A stretch of 64,000 nucleotides of DNA from the NCBI GenBank assembly GCA_008933995.1, contig WARS01000015.1:5521861-5585860 (forward strand), written 5' to 3'. The notes beneath the pieces were generated by a model that had not been told where the DNA came from, did not search any database, and saw nothing but the letters and a program-made list of their open reading frames with translations. The stretch is from Datnioides undecimradiatus. Taxonomy: Eukaryota > Chordata > Actinopteri > Lobotiformes > Datnioididae. A program made the translations under genes and the position numbers. Shown in pieces: positions 23,312 through 33,040 of this stretch. Position 1 is the stretch's first letter; each line of letters opens with the position of its first letter.

Positions 23312-26024
23312 ACATACATATATTAACAATTTTTATCTTTCAGGTCCACTCCGAAACCATTGCAACCTACGCTTTGTGCGGATTTTCCAATTTTGCTTCT
23401 CTGGGGATGTTGGTTGGAGCATTGTGTGAGTGGCACCTAATGAGCTGTTAGCCAGCAAACAGACAAAAAGGAAAATGCAAAACATGTAGAAAGTAAACTG
23501 GTTATTGAAACAGAGTAGACAGCACCTGATACAATCCCTGCTGCATGCATACTGTAGAAATTTACAGGATGAAAATTCTGAAAATTATTTAGCCTGTGGC
23601 TGCATTACGTCCCAGGAAACAAAAGGAAGCTCACAAATCCTCATTCTCAAACACACATAACATCAGCACACTTTCAAAACACAGTGTCAAGTGTTAATGT
23701 GTGTGCTTTTGCACATGTCAATAGTCCTAAATTTCCCTCAGGATTAATAAATTTCCCTCAGGATTAATAAAGTATCTATGTATCTAATAGAGGGGTGTAG
23801 AGGGGCAGCAGTTTTATAATACAAAAGGTCAAAAAACAAAATTGACTGTGATACTATTTTTTCCTCGTTACAAGTGAATTTTTCCCATTTTTATGCAAAC
23901 CATGAAAGCGAATTGTGACTTTCAGTTTGTTGTTGTGAGCTGTTTTATTCCGTGTTTGATATAAAACCTGATTATATATTGTAAGTACCTGTATTGCATA
24001 CTGAATCAATTAATTAATTAAATGTGATGCTTCATTTTGTTTTTTGTTTAAACATGATAGTTCTTTAAATTTAGTTAAAGATTTTTCTTTTTTTTTAAAC
24101 AACCAGTTGTTCTTTTTCCAGCGGCCATGGCTCCAGAAAGACGGGCTGACATCTCCAGTTGTGGCCTCAGAGCTCTGATTGCAGGCAGCGTTGCCTGTTT
24201 CATGACAGCATGCATCGCAGGTGACTGTGTTCTCTTCTTTGCATCTATCTGTCTGTGCATGATATTGGGCATTATTCAAACAGTGGGTTTCATTACAGTA
24301 TTTGATATTTTATGTATTTTATTTTATAGCTGCTGTAATACCACAATTTCCTGCCAAAGGATTAATAAAGTACTATTCTATTCTATTCTATATCTAATTT
24401 AGTTCAGACAAAGGGCCCCTGTACTCAGATAAGCATAGTATAAGGCCCTCACCATTCCACACAAGAGCAATATACTGCCTCTGTGTTGATTTAAATAGTT
24501 TTGTAATGATATTGTAGCAATATAGGTGTCTTTGTGGTCATATTTTGTCTCTTTGTAATCATTTGTGGTCTCCGCCGAGTCATTTTAGGTCTGACTACAC
24601 CTGAACCTCAGTATTTAGTTATTGCTGTAGATGAATACAGTCTGTCTGACTCCTGCTACAGCAGATGATAGTTCTCTGCTAAAATATTATTGTAAATACT
24701 AAGGCACACTCAACACACACACAAAATATTATGAGAAAGCATAAAAGAGATGCATGTTCTATTTTGTCAGAGCAACACCATTTTTGCTGTCAAACATATT
24801 TAAATTGCTTCACTTACTTTACTGCATTTGAATGAAATGTTACTGTAGCCTCAGGATATGTGTAGCTGTAAAATAGAGGAAAAAATAGGGAAAATATTGT
24901 AAGTGAACTTAGATATTCAGTATTAAAATAATCATTAGGAACAAAAAACAGCTCATCTGTAGGTTTAACAGAGTTCTATGATTTTCTAACAAGAAATATT
25001 AATTGTAACTGTAAACAGAGGCTCTGGCCCATGGGCTCGCTGACCTCTCTGACTCCTGGGTCTCATCAGGAATCCATGCATGCATAAAACATGTTGGTAA
25101 ATATCTTTGAAATTAGTGCCTTGTTCTCCAAACCTGTGCGATAACCACTGGGCTTAAAGGGAGAATGCATTAATTTTATGGCAAAAGCCAGAGACAGCAG
25201 AAGAATCACAAAAGATTTTAGTATCAATATTCAGAATTTTCACACCCACATGTCATATGAATACCCAACATAGCAACACAAGGGTTTAAAATATGGATAA
25301 TGTAGTTATATAATATACATGTTTGTACTTTAAGTTGAGTTAGTCGTAAATTATTTAAATTTTTACAAATCTCACCGTGTTTTAAAGTGAATTTTACTAA
25401 TGCCTAATGCTCGCCTAGGCAAATTTCAGTTTTTAATTTTCACATCTTCTTTGTCTGTTAGCTCTACTTCATATCTAAATAATATTGAAATTATTGAGAG
25501 CAATATTCAAATGGTACAAGTAATAAAAGAATATATGATATGTAGATTACATTTAGACAATATATATCCTGTCAATCAAGTGCTGTTATGATTTATAGAA
25601 TAACGAGATGCCCTGTGGTTTTATAGGTATGTTGTACATCCCTGATCTTCAGTGCCCACATTTCCTTAGCACCGAGCTCAGCAACACCACTGTGAACAGC
25701 AGCTCACATCTGGTTACCTGCTGCACACAACTATACAACAGGTGTGTGTGTGTGTGTGTGTGTGCATGTGTGTGTGTGTGTGTGTGTACTCACCATTGCT
25801 CACTCAACTGGTTACATTTTTTTTTAATCTTGTGCAGTTATAAATACATCAGCATTACTTTACAGCTGATGGACTGTGATTCATTGCGTGTGTGTGTTAT
25901 TTGCAGTGTGACAGTGTTTGAGCCGTGGAATGTGACGATAGGAGAAGGATTCAGTCAGAGCAGTCTGCAGGGCTGCTGCACACTCACACCCCCCCCACAC
26001 TTCAACTGCAGCTTGATGCTTTGA
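13444..26024 (+). CDS. slc28a3: slc28a3 concentrative nucleoside transporter (CNT3), complete, 17 coding exons
   Basis: Na+/H+-coupled importer of purine and pyrimidine nucleosides at the plasma membrane. Exons: 13444-13512, 13972-14057, 14204-14295, 15748-15937, 17223-17367, 17445-17558, 19447-19524, 19827-19907, 20097-20177, 20299-20424, 20573-20703, 21035-21203, 21315-21512, 23344-23425, 24122-24220, 25627-25741, 25907-26024. They join in phase to 658 codons including TGA (human protein 691 aa). Substrate-site residues line up with human CNT3 at a constant offset of 29: GQTES at 311-315 (hairpin 1), Glu490 in NEFVAY, and Asn536/Ser539 in [10 protein letters not shown]. The many hydrophobic segments, TACIAG and a C-terminal tail with paired Cys and NxT/NxS sites match CNT3 rather than CNT1/2. 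The start at 13444 gives MELNEIEK, like human MELR. Oddities: the exon 6 donor is uncertain, intron 6 carries a Tc1 element, and exon 14 is also present inverted at 23158-23239. Confidence 0.95.
13793..13825 (+). repeat. CA dinucleotide microsatellite
   Basis: About 16 CA units inside slc28a3 intron 1. Confidence 0.95.
14681..14727 (+). repeat. GT dinucleotide microsatellite
   Basis: Interrupted GT tract in slc28a3 intron 3. Confidence 0.95.
14879..14942. repeat. Imperfect palindrome around a CA microsatellite
   Basis: GTGCATTAGCGTGTT at the left and AACACACTAATGCAC at the right are inverted copies with one mismatch. They flank a GT-then-CA tract, so the whole unit could fold into one long hairpin. 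It lies in slc28a3 intron 3. Confidence 0.75.
17559..18145. other. slc28a3 intron 6, upstream of the transposon
   Basis: Pyrimidine-rich around 17590-17660 and 17990-18090, with no coding potential. The 5' splice site of this intron is ambiguous (see findings). Confidence 0.5.
18146..19359 (+). mobile_element. Tc1/mariner-type DNA transposon in slc28a3 intron 6, 5'-internally deleted
   Basis: 1214-bp element with 29-bp perfect terminal inverted repeats (18146-18174 and 19331-19359, starting CACTACTCACAATAAG) flanked on both sides by TA, the standard Tc1/mariner target duplication. It carries a single long transposase frame. The perfect ends and unbroken frame suggest a fairly recent insertion. 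It sits in the same orientation as slc28a3, within an intron, and should be spliced out. Only about 70 bp separates the left repeat from the second DNA-binding part of the transposase, so a few hundred bases, including the first helix-turn-helix, appear to have been lost. Confidence 0.93.
18244..19155 (+). pseudogene. Tc1-like transposase, N-terminally truncated, DD34E catalytic core intact
   Basis: About 300 codons open to the stop at 19155. After the linker [13 protein letters not shown] comes a helix-turn-helix ([12 protein letters not shown]...[15 protein letters not shown]). The DDE domain has Asp in LFTDECRV, Asp in MDDNAPPH and Glu in [12 protein letters not shown], with exactly 34 residues between the second Asp and the Glu, the Tc1 signature. 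The frame has no ATG near its beginning (position 18244 is TTG) and the first helix-turn-helix of about 45-50 residues is absent. The copy is therefore unlikely to encode a working transposase, although its ends could be moved in trans. Confidence 0.9.
20097..20424 (+). CDS. slc28a3: slc28a3 exons 9-10: re-entrant hairpin with GQTES substrate motif
   Basis: Exon 9 (20097-20177) ends ...AAGNIFLGQ and exon 10 (20299-20424) begins [10 protein letters not shown]. The intron therefore splits the GQTES motif, which in the structurally characterised CNT family contacts the nucleobase and helps bind Na+. The rest of exon 10 ([20 protein letters not shown]) is the conserved helix after the hairpin. 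Splice sites are canonical (CAG acceptors, GTAAAC and GTGAGG donors). Confidence 0.92.
21513..22900. other. slc28a3 intron 13, left part, with probable DNA-transposon remnant and a gap base
   Basis: From about 21914 the sequence GGGCTGCAACGATCATTTC resembles the start of a common teleost repeat. A CpG-richer block follows (about 22010-22420), unlike the flanking AT-rich intron, and is probably a DNA-transposon remnant. The stretch ends in a TA tract (22877-22899) and one N at 22900, which marks an assembly gap. Confidence 0.45.
22901..23682. repeat. 782-bp perfect inverted repeat (palindrome) centred on a TA tract, containing exon 14 in both orientations
   Basis: The two arms are reverse complements about a centre near 23291.5. 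Position 22901 (first base after the N) pairs with 23682, and I saw no mismatch when reading the arms against each other. The centre is a TA tract (23276-23307). The right arm holds the working exon 14 of slc28a3; the left arm holds the same exon and flanking intron on the minus strand (exon copy 23158-23239). The left arm starts exactly at the gap base, which points to an assembly artefact more than to biology. Confidence 0.9.
23344..23425 (+). CDS. slc28a3: slc28a3 exon 14: Asn/Ser nucleoside-binding helix
   Basis: 82-nt exon, phase 0 to phase 1. It encodes [14 protein letters not shown] followed by [13 protein letters not shown]; Asn and Ser of NxxS correspond to the ribose-contacting pair in CNT3. 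The acceptor is TTTCAG and the donor GTGAGT. This exon continues in frame from exon 13 and into exon 15, so it is the working copy. Its mirror image on the minus strand (23158-23239) lies in the left arm of the palindrome. Confidence 0.92.
23731..23790 (+). repeat. Retroposon 3' tail with an 18-19-bp tandem duplication
   Basis: AAATTTCCCTCAGGATTAAT occurs twice in tandem and then runs into AAAGTATCTATGTATCTAAT. This is the typical end of fish LINE/SINE elements with TATC-like tails. Only the tail is recognisable. Confidence 0.6.
24335..24405 (+). repeat. Retroposon 3' tail with TTCTA repeats
   Basis: CAATTTCCTGCCAAAGGATT then AATAAAGTACTATTCTATTC: the same kind of tail as at 23731, ending in TTCTA pentamers. 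It lies in slc28a3 intron 15. Confidence 0.55.
24406..25626. other. slc28a3 intron 15, remainder
   Basis: AT-rich sequence with no open frame of interest, no recognisable repeat and no RNA gene. Confidence 0.5.
25741..25788 (+). repeat. GT microsatellite overlapping the exon 16 donor of slc28a3
   Basis: The 5' splice site of exon 16 (AACAG then GTGTGT at 25742) is the first unit of this tract. Changes in repeat length would start immediately inside the intron. Confidence 0.9.
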
Positions 26025-26134
26025 ATCACTATGAACAATTTTTTTATAGTATTGTGTACTGCTGTCAAAATGAATTTTCAATTAAGATGTACTAAAAAAA
26101 TCATCAGTAACTATGTCAAATTTAAAAGTTACAC

Positions 26135-26140
26135 ATTAAA
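26135..26140 (+). terminator. slc28a3: Candidate poly(A) signal of slc28a3
   Basis: ATTAAA 111 bases after the slc28a3 stop, followed within 20 bases by a GT/T-rich stretch (GTGTTTCGTTAGAGTGTTTT) suitable as a downstream element. It is the first hexamer of this kind after the stop that I found; use is inferred. Confidence 0.4.
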
Positions 26141-27953
26141 GTGTTTCGTTAGAGTGTTTTATACTTTAAGAGAAAAGGTGAACAGGTATAGTTTATATCC
26201 AGAGGGTCAAAGGTCATCTTCACTGTGCCATCATAATGTTTTGCAAAAAGACTTTTGTGGCCATTATTCAACAGCAGAAGAGAGCAGAACTGGTAACACT
26301 AATCTTGGGTGTACACCTTGAAAATGTGGTGATTTGAATCTTTTGTGTTGCCAGTTTGACTTATGTGAGGCTGCAGCAACATCCATATTTGAAGCATTGT
26401 AGTCAACCATGGGCTTATTGGTTTTACTGATGTTGTGGTTCAGGTGCTTGTCCTTGCACCATGCTCCTGTGCTCTCTGTCAGGCCCCTGAACTCCTCTGT
26501 AAAAACAGTCTGTAGGTGAAACACAACATGTGGAAATGATTAATTAGAAACATAAATATCACTATAGATAACAAATATGATGACTAATTTTGACAAATTT
26601 AAACAAAGAATATGTCTTCTTAAAATCTCTTGAAGTCTTCATCACATATATGACTTCAGCCTGGACAGACATATCTAAACTGCACAAATTTACTGGCAAA
26701 CAACCACAAAAATTCATCACCGGGTACAAAAAGCTGCATAAACAACATATTTGACAGCCAAGATAAAACGTTGCAATCCCTGAGAGGATCAACTGTTAGT
26801 TACAAGTAAAAGCAATGTAGGACTTGGCCACTTGATGTCACTGGTGCCTTCTTTTTCTGATTCAGCTGCACATACCAAAGTGTATGTAGGATTCATCAGG
26901 CCACCATGGACCAGTCAGTCATACTGGTTTGGCTGGCAGACCCATTGTCCACGTAACCATCTCATTAATGCTGACAGAAATGATACACTCAGACCGCCTA
27001 CCAGACAAAGAGGAGGGTATCGAGGGTGTCCACCTTCAACATCTGCATGTGTGAGACGAGCATGCAGTCACAGAGACGGCAAATGACAGTCTCTTCATTA
27101 AATCCACCACAAGCTAAAGGTCAGATGGCTCCCTTCTCGGCGGGCAGGAGGTGTGTTCACATGTGTGAATTTCACACACCCACAGAGAGGGAACATTAGA
27201 TTCAGCCATCAGATGCTGTCACACAGGACATTTTTAGGCTCCGTGTTACCATGTGTCCCCCATATTAAAAAAAAGAAAAGAAAATGACAGTATGCTCATT
27301 TTCATGTTTGTCAGCAGAGTCAATAAAAGTAACCTTAAAGCATGGAGCTGTCAGATCAGGAGGGAAAAGAAAACGTTATGTGTCTGGGGAGATTTTGGGG
27401 AGCAGGAGCATCTCTGCATGGGGAAACTTTTGAAAGCTACAGAGATTCAATCAAAGCTGTTGCTCAACCTATCTTTATCAATTTTTTATTCATATACTGG
27501 GATTTTAATGCTACAAACAAGGGACCTTTTGAATTCTATATTATAGGCATACCTTATATAGGCCAACTATGTGAGCGAGAGTATAAGATTTAAAAAAATT
27601 GTTTCTGATGAGAGGATTATTTTCTCTTGCATATCTTGGATGACTTAAACTGGACTGTGTTTACTGTAAAAAAAAAAACCACAACAACAACAAAAACTGG
27701 TGACAACAAATGTTAATAATGTTTTTATTTGTGTGGGGATGACAGGTGAAATCAGCTGTTTGGCCAACACTGAGACATTCCCAGTGCTTTTTTTTAATTG
27801 GTTGTTTTAATGTGCTTTAATCAAAAAATGAGCTGTATAAAAGAAATTAAAAAAAATATTGGCATTAAAATGATTTTTATTTTTTTATTTATTTTTTTTT
27901 ACCAAAGAGAAAAAATGGTATTTCTAGTAAAGTTTTGATTCTGGGAAGGTGGT

Positions 27954-27995
<42 letters not shown>

Positions 27996-28670
27996 AACAC
28001 AGATATACAAACACACACATACATTTTTTATATGCATGTCTGTATTTGCAAATTCATTTAGTGATAGTTTAATAATGGATTTTCAAATAAATTTGAGTTT
28101 AAACGCGTTTACACCTTAACGATACTTTCACTCTGCAGCAGCACAAAAGCAGAGATGCAGATAGAAGGGGGGTGAAAGGTGGACAGATGGAGTAGAAGTG
28201 AGAAACACAGAGATGTAGAAGAAGAAAAAAAAACAGAAGAAGAGGGTGAGTATTAGGAGGCTGAGACTGGTGGATATTGGATTGTCATGTAGCACCACTC
28301 CAAGCAAAGAAGAGGGGGATGAAGAGGAGGAGAGAGAAACTGAATGATGGTGATGGAGTTGTTCTCCACCAGCACTCCAAAGAGCACACAAAGGAAGCGG
28401 AGCAGAGGGAGGAGGGGGATGAAGGGAGGCCGGTGGGATGAAAGATGCATATGGAGGTAGATTGAGGAACGGTAGAAAACAGGTTGATGGAAACTAGAGT
28501 TTGTGAGGATTCACAGAGGCACTTACAGAAATGATTGTGAAAGACGGAGCATGGACAAAGCATTGGAGGGCTGAAGGAGAGGTGAAGATGGCAGTGATCA
28601 GTGAAGATGATAGATAGATAGATAGATAGATAGATAGTCTTATCAAGCAACACAAACATTTATGTGACTA
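26141..28670. other. Intergenic region downstream of slc28a3
   Basis: AT-rich, non-coding. It contains a CA microsatellite (27956-27989), poly-T/poly-A runs (27840-27900), a purine-rich stretch (28130-28600) whose complement gives spurious Ser/Pro-rich frames, and a GATA microsatellite (28609-28637). No gene recognised. Confidence 0.5.
28609..28637 (+). repeat. GATA tetranucleotide microsatellite
   Basis: Seven uninterrupted GATA units. Confidence 0.95.
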
Positions 28671-29365
28671 TTGTGCCTAATCACTGTTCTCCATGATATG
28701 CTCCCTGCTTAACAAACTTTAATTGATGCTTTAATTGCTCGTTGACACATAATTACATGGACGTGTCTCGGCGCAGAGCGAGAGATTAAACAGGAGAATC
28801 CCTGACAAATGTGTGCAGACGAATAGACGCTCTGCTACATTAATTGTGGTGACTAGCGGAGAGGCATGTTTCTCATCAGAAAATTACCCACAAAAGTAGT
28901 GATCATGTTGGTCAAATTAGCATAATTTATACAGAAACATAGACAGAGGTTAGACCATTTTGAAAGTGTCTTGTTTTTCCACTAATCCAGTAAATTGTAC
29001 ACAGCCCGGGAATGGGATCATCTTGTAGCGTATTTGTTGTTTTTATGTCCTTTTGGATTCAATATTCTCATTGGCTAATGTATGAAAATAATAAAAACAA
29101 TCCTGACACAGTAACACTGTGAAAGCAACATGATGTGTGTGATACTATTGAAGTGGTGAATCTGCCATTAAAATCTACCGTTCATATTTTCTAAAACATA
29201 AACTGAGAAAAAAGTTCAGTGACTTTGAGCCATCGAGTCATGTTTTGTTAATGTAAATTTGACTTGACTAAAGAAACTACATTACACTTATAATGTGAAC
29301 AAGGGGATCAGAGTACAGTATAACAGTTTTAAAACCCTGATAATCTTGGAGTGATGTATCCATTC

Positions 29366-29420
29366 CCACAACTTTATTAATCCCAAACTTGGAAATTTCA
29401 ATGTTGCAGCAGCAATATAC
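29366..29420. repeat. Fragment of a retroposon tail (inverted)
   Basis: ACTTTATTAATCCCAAACTT then GGAAATTTCAATGTTGCAGC resembles the inverted form of the tails at 23731 and 24335. Confidence 0.45.
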
Positions 29421-29594
29421 AGGCACTCAGCATACTATACACCTCAAGCACATGTCTTGATGTGCATGATAAATAATCAATGCAGGAAACAGAATTAAAA
29501 TCCTGGGGGGAAAAAACCCTTTATGATTTGTGATGTTTTGCATTAGAGACTTTAATATGTTTAGTATTAACTACTAGTATATAGTATATAGTAA

Positions 29595-29745
29595 GTATAT
29601 TAATTAAAGTAAAAGTCCTGCTTTGAAAATGTTACTCAGGTTAAAGCATGTTACATAAAAGTACCCCATGCAGAAAAATGTCCAGTTGATATAATGTTAT
29701 TATATATTTTATACTATATCTTATTATATGGGACCGCAATTTATT
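29595..29745 (-). repeat. Fragment of an hAT-like non-autonomous element (one half)
   Basis: AAAGTAAAAGTCCTGCTTTG, then AAAATGTTACTC and ACATAAAAGTACCCC, matches the inner half of the repeat found complete at 41086-41569, in inverted orientation. The matching other half, in the same orientation, ends at 32040. Confidence 0.55.
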
Positions 29746-31517
29746 TGTCTATATTCATCACAGGCAGGCACAGGTTTGTATGGGTAGGTGACATGTGCCC
29801 GACAATATCTGAGTGAAATCATTCGTGTTATTTTTGGTGTGAAGTCAAATCAGACTTTTTAGACAGAAAGAGAGACAGAGACAAACAGACAAAAGATAGA
29901 CAGGAGATAGGCCTTATAAAGTGTGACAGACAGACAGAGAAAGGGAGAGACAGAGAAAGAGAGACAGACAGAAAGACAAGGATATACAGAGAGCCAGATA
30001 GACAGAGAGACAGACAGACAGACAGAAGTATACAGACAGAGATACACAAAGGACAGACAGACAGACAGACATCTCACCCACAGACTTTAAATAAAGATGG
30101 ATGAAAATCAAATCTTCTTAGTTGTCCTGTGGTGACCGACAGCAATATAGGTCATAAGCCTCGCCCCCTTGGTGTTAGCAGATAGCGCAAACCTGATGAT
30201 GATTTTTAAGCTTTGAATGATTTTTTTTCCTGACAGTTCCAGTTGCTGTCACTACATTGACGTATGCTCAAATGTTCATTTTTCCAATAGGTTTTGTTGT
30301 TGTTGTTGTTGTTGTTGTTGTCGTTGTTTTCAAGACAGTGTTACATCATGATGGATAGCTTTTGTGTGCTCGCAATTGAGTCAGGTGCATGTGTGGGTGG
30401 GGCCTTGAAACCTTGGCATAGACTCTGGCTATGGGATATCTTTATTTTTGTACAGTGGGAGGAAGTGGACATGTGTGGTCCATCCTTATATCTAATCTAC
30501 AGTCTCCCCTGACTTTGACAGAGGATCATTCATAAAACCAGAAAAATATCTGCTTCATTCTCTGTCGTGTTCTGGTAATCTCTGCAGAGGAGGTTATGTT
30601 CTTAGTTCTGCATATCTGATTGATGGTTTATCTGCTTTTCAGCAGGCGCATGGAAAAGCTAGAGGCCCGGATTTCGTGAAATGTGGTGTAAGAGTGAAGC
30701 ACAGGCCAAGAACCCATTAAAGGTGTGAGAAAATCTGAACCAAGAGGCAAAAACACTTAAAATCTTGGTATTCTACAAATTTATTCAGCTGTAATAAAGT
30801 TCAAAAGCCAGTTGTAGAAATTTAGTCACTAGATATCACAATCCACATGGGTATCAATAATCCTCTGTGGCAGCCTACACATTAAATATTTAGGAAAAAT
30901 ATTTGAACATCATGATTCATGAGAGCAAGCAATAACATTGAGTGTAAGGTAATTTATACGTACAGTTTTCCTATAATAACAACCATTTTTGATTATTTCA
31001 GTCAAAACGTGATATTTGTAGACATAAACAAGATAATAAAGTGTTGTCTGCTTTTAACAAATGTATGTGAAATATTTCCAATTTAGCAACAAGTAATGAG
31101 TAAACAGCTGCGATAATGAGGTTTCAGTGAGGCACAACCATATTTTGACATAACTGTAATAGCTTTGGAAATAAATTCAAATAAATATAGAGTATATATA
31201 CTGGCTGTGCTTGTTAGTAGGTGTAGTCTTTTGTTTTGAAACAGTAGCCATAAGGCCTCTGTCCATGTTACATTTTTCTCTCCTACAGTTATCCCATTGC
31301 TTCCCAGTGCCAGAGAAAAACACTATATTGACTCACAATCCAATGTTGTTCTTATTTAGCCTTTCTAAGGCTGTTGCACAATGAAGTCAGTTCATTTTAT
31401 TTAATGAAAAATTTCTCCCTAGAATTTTTAACAGCTCCTTTAATGACTTTAACCTGGCTGGGGTGTGTAGGTAGTGGAGTTATGGGTGTTATTTATACAC
31501 CCTTATTATAGATTAAT
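29746..31517. other. Intergenic AT-rich region
   Basis: Apart from the CAGA-rich tract and a GTT triplet run (30294-30327) I see no gene, RNA or recognisable element here. It lies between two halves of what may be one repeat copy. Confidence 0.4.
29858..30073 (+). repeat. Degenerate CAGA/GACA-rich tract
   Basis: About 215 bp of GACAGACA, GAGACAGA and related units on the plus strand. The minus strand gives CVCLSVCLS-like frames that are repeat translations, not genes. Confidence 0.9.
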
Positions 31518-31800
31518 ATGCTGAATAATCTTTCAATTAATTAATTGATTGTTTGGTTTATACAAACTCAGAAAGAGGCATGAAATGCTGCCACAATTTA
31601 GTCAGAGCTAAAGCTGAGACTTTCACCGATAATTATATATATCCAATAGTACAAACCGAAAGGTTCAAAGGAAATAAAGAGAATCATAATTGTATGTTCA
31701 GATTTATCAAATAATGTCATCAATATGTAAAATTTTTGGTGAAAGTTGATTATCAACAAGATATATTGACTAATTGATTGACTGACTGGACATTTCAGTT
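31518..31800. repeat. Teleost repeat with AATTAATTGATTG / TTGATTATCAAC motifs (fragment)
   Basis: CAATTAATTAATTGATTGTT followed by TTTATACAAACTCAGAAAG, and about 230 bases on GTTGATTATCAACAAG then TGACTAATTGATTG. These blocks, in this order, are familiar from an abundant fish repeat beginning GGGCTGCAAC. A second degenerate copy is at 51262-51525. Confidence 0.45.
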
Positions 31801-32040
31801 GTAATTTTACATATTGTTGGATAGTTATTTTTAAATATTTTGTTGATCTTGTAAGTGAAATCTTAATTTGCAAAATACCTGTAGTTAAAGCTGTCATTAA
31901 TATTGTGAAGAAAAAAGTGAGATGTTTTTCTCTGAACTGTAGCACAAAAACAACAAAAAGCTCAAGTAAAGACAAAGCACCTCTAAGCTGTACTTCAGTA
32001 TGGTACATGAGTAGATGTACTTAGTTACATTCCAGCAGTG
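31801..32040 (-). repeat. hAT-like non-autonomous element, terminal half (inverted)
   Basis: TAGTTAAAGCTGTCATTAAT, CTCAAGTAAAGACAAAGCAC and the end GTACTTAGTTACATTCCAGC then AGTG match in reverse complement the left half of the complete element at 41086-41569. Confidence 0.6.
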
Positions 32041-32099
32041 CATATGCTTTATTATCTTCTGCAGCGGAGCACCAAGAGGGATCTATCCCTGCACACATT

Positions 32100-32285
32100 A
32101 GGCTGGGGGGGAACACCCTGCATGGACTGCCTGTCTATCACAAGACTTACACATTCACACTCTCAATTCACACCTACAGGCAATTTAGAGTTATAATTCA
32201 CCCAACCTGCTTGTCTTCAGTCTGTGGGAGGAAATCGGCAAACTCAGAGAAACTAACAAATTAAGGGAGAACATTCGAACTACAG
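32100..32285. repeat. SINE/LINE-derived interspersed repeat fragment
   Basis: Ordered motifs GGGGGGAACACCCTGCATGG, TATCACAAGACTTACACATT, CAATTTAGAGTTATAATTCA, GTCTGTGGGAGGAAATCGGC and GGGAGAACATTCGAACTAC. These resemble the conserved block of vertebrate V-SINE/L2-type elements (ACCTGCATGTC...GTGGGAGGAAACC...GGGAGAACATGCAAAC). The copy is old and diverged; the family assignment is tentative. Confidence 0.5.
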
Positions 32286-32444
32286 AAATAACAGGTTCAC
32301 TTACTTATTAATTTATTTGTTTATTAGTCAGACTGATACACAGGATGTTTCAGCTACTTTGCTTTTATCTCAAAAATACAAGCTTACAGCTTTCTATCAT
32401 CCTTGATGCGTAGTAATTGGTAATATATACTTTTGGAGCAAATC

Positions 32445-33040
32445 AACATAGAATTGACAAAATAAATATTTTGAAATTTTGGGGACACCTCTTTATTTGT
32501 TTTTCTCAATGCCAGATCAGAAGATCAATACCACTCTTGTGTCTGTATGTTTTACATGAAGTTGCAGCTAGCGGCTTAGCTTAGCATAAAGACTGGAGAC
32601 AGGATGAAACAGCTAATCTATCTTTTTCAAATCTCAGTAATTAACATATTATATCCTGTTTGTTTAATTTGTACAAAATCAAAGCTTAAAAGAGGCTTTT
32701 GGTGCTGCACTATTTATTGGGAAACTATGCTGTGTGTCCATTGGTTGCCTGGCAACTGACCCCAGCAAAGAACAGCAAATCGTCATTTTTACACTTTTAC
32801 TATTTTATTTTATTATACCGATTTTAAAACGGGATCTAAAATGTGTTTATTAGTGAGCTTAAGAGGAGCTGATGGGTGGATCTTGATCTTTGGACACATA
32901 GTCGAGCTGTTCCCCCTTTTTCCAGTGTTTATACTAAGCTAAGCTAACCCACTGCAGGCTGTAGCGTCCATGTACCATCCAGACATGAGAGTGGTGTCTA
33001 TGTTCTCATCTAAGTCTAGTCAAGAAAGCAAATAAGTAAA
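32445..33040. repeat. Teleost foldback interspersed repeat (copy 2)
   Basis: Left arm GGCTTAGCTTAGCATAAAGA and right arm GTTTATACTAAGCTAAGCTA face each other across a centre near 32760 that contains GGTTGCCTGGCAAC. The outer parts also mirror each other: AGATCAATACCACTCTTGTG at the left against GAGAGTGGTGTCTATGTTCT at the right. It is the same family as 1424-1998 but better preserved, with no coding capacity. Confidence 0.65.

Noticed and set aside
23132-23329. Minus-strand frame containing the slc28a3 exon 14 peptide
   Set aside because: Mirror copy in the palindrome's left arm; no neighbouring exons in this orientation, so not a second nucleoside-transporter gene.
25608-26024. Single 138-codon frame through slc28a3 exons 16-17
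   Set aside because: It reads through a GT microsatellite intron; the real product splices 25741 to 25907 in a different phase.
29828-30111. Minus-strand frames rich in Cys-Leu-Ser-Val
   Set aside because: Translation of the CAGA-rich tract in three frames.
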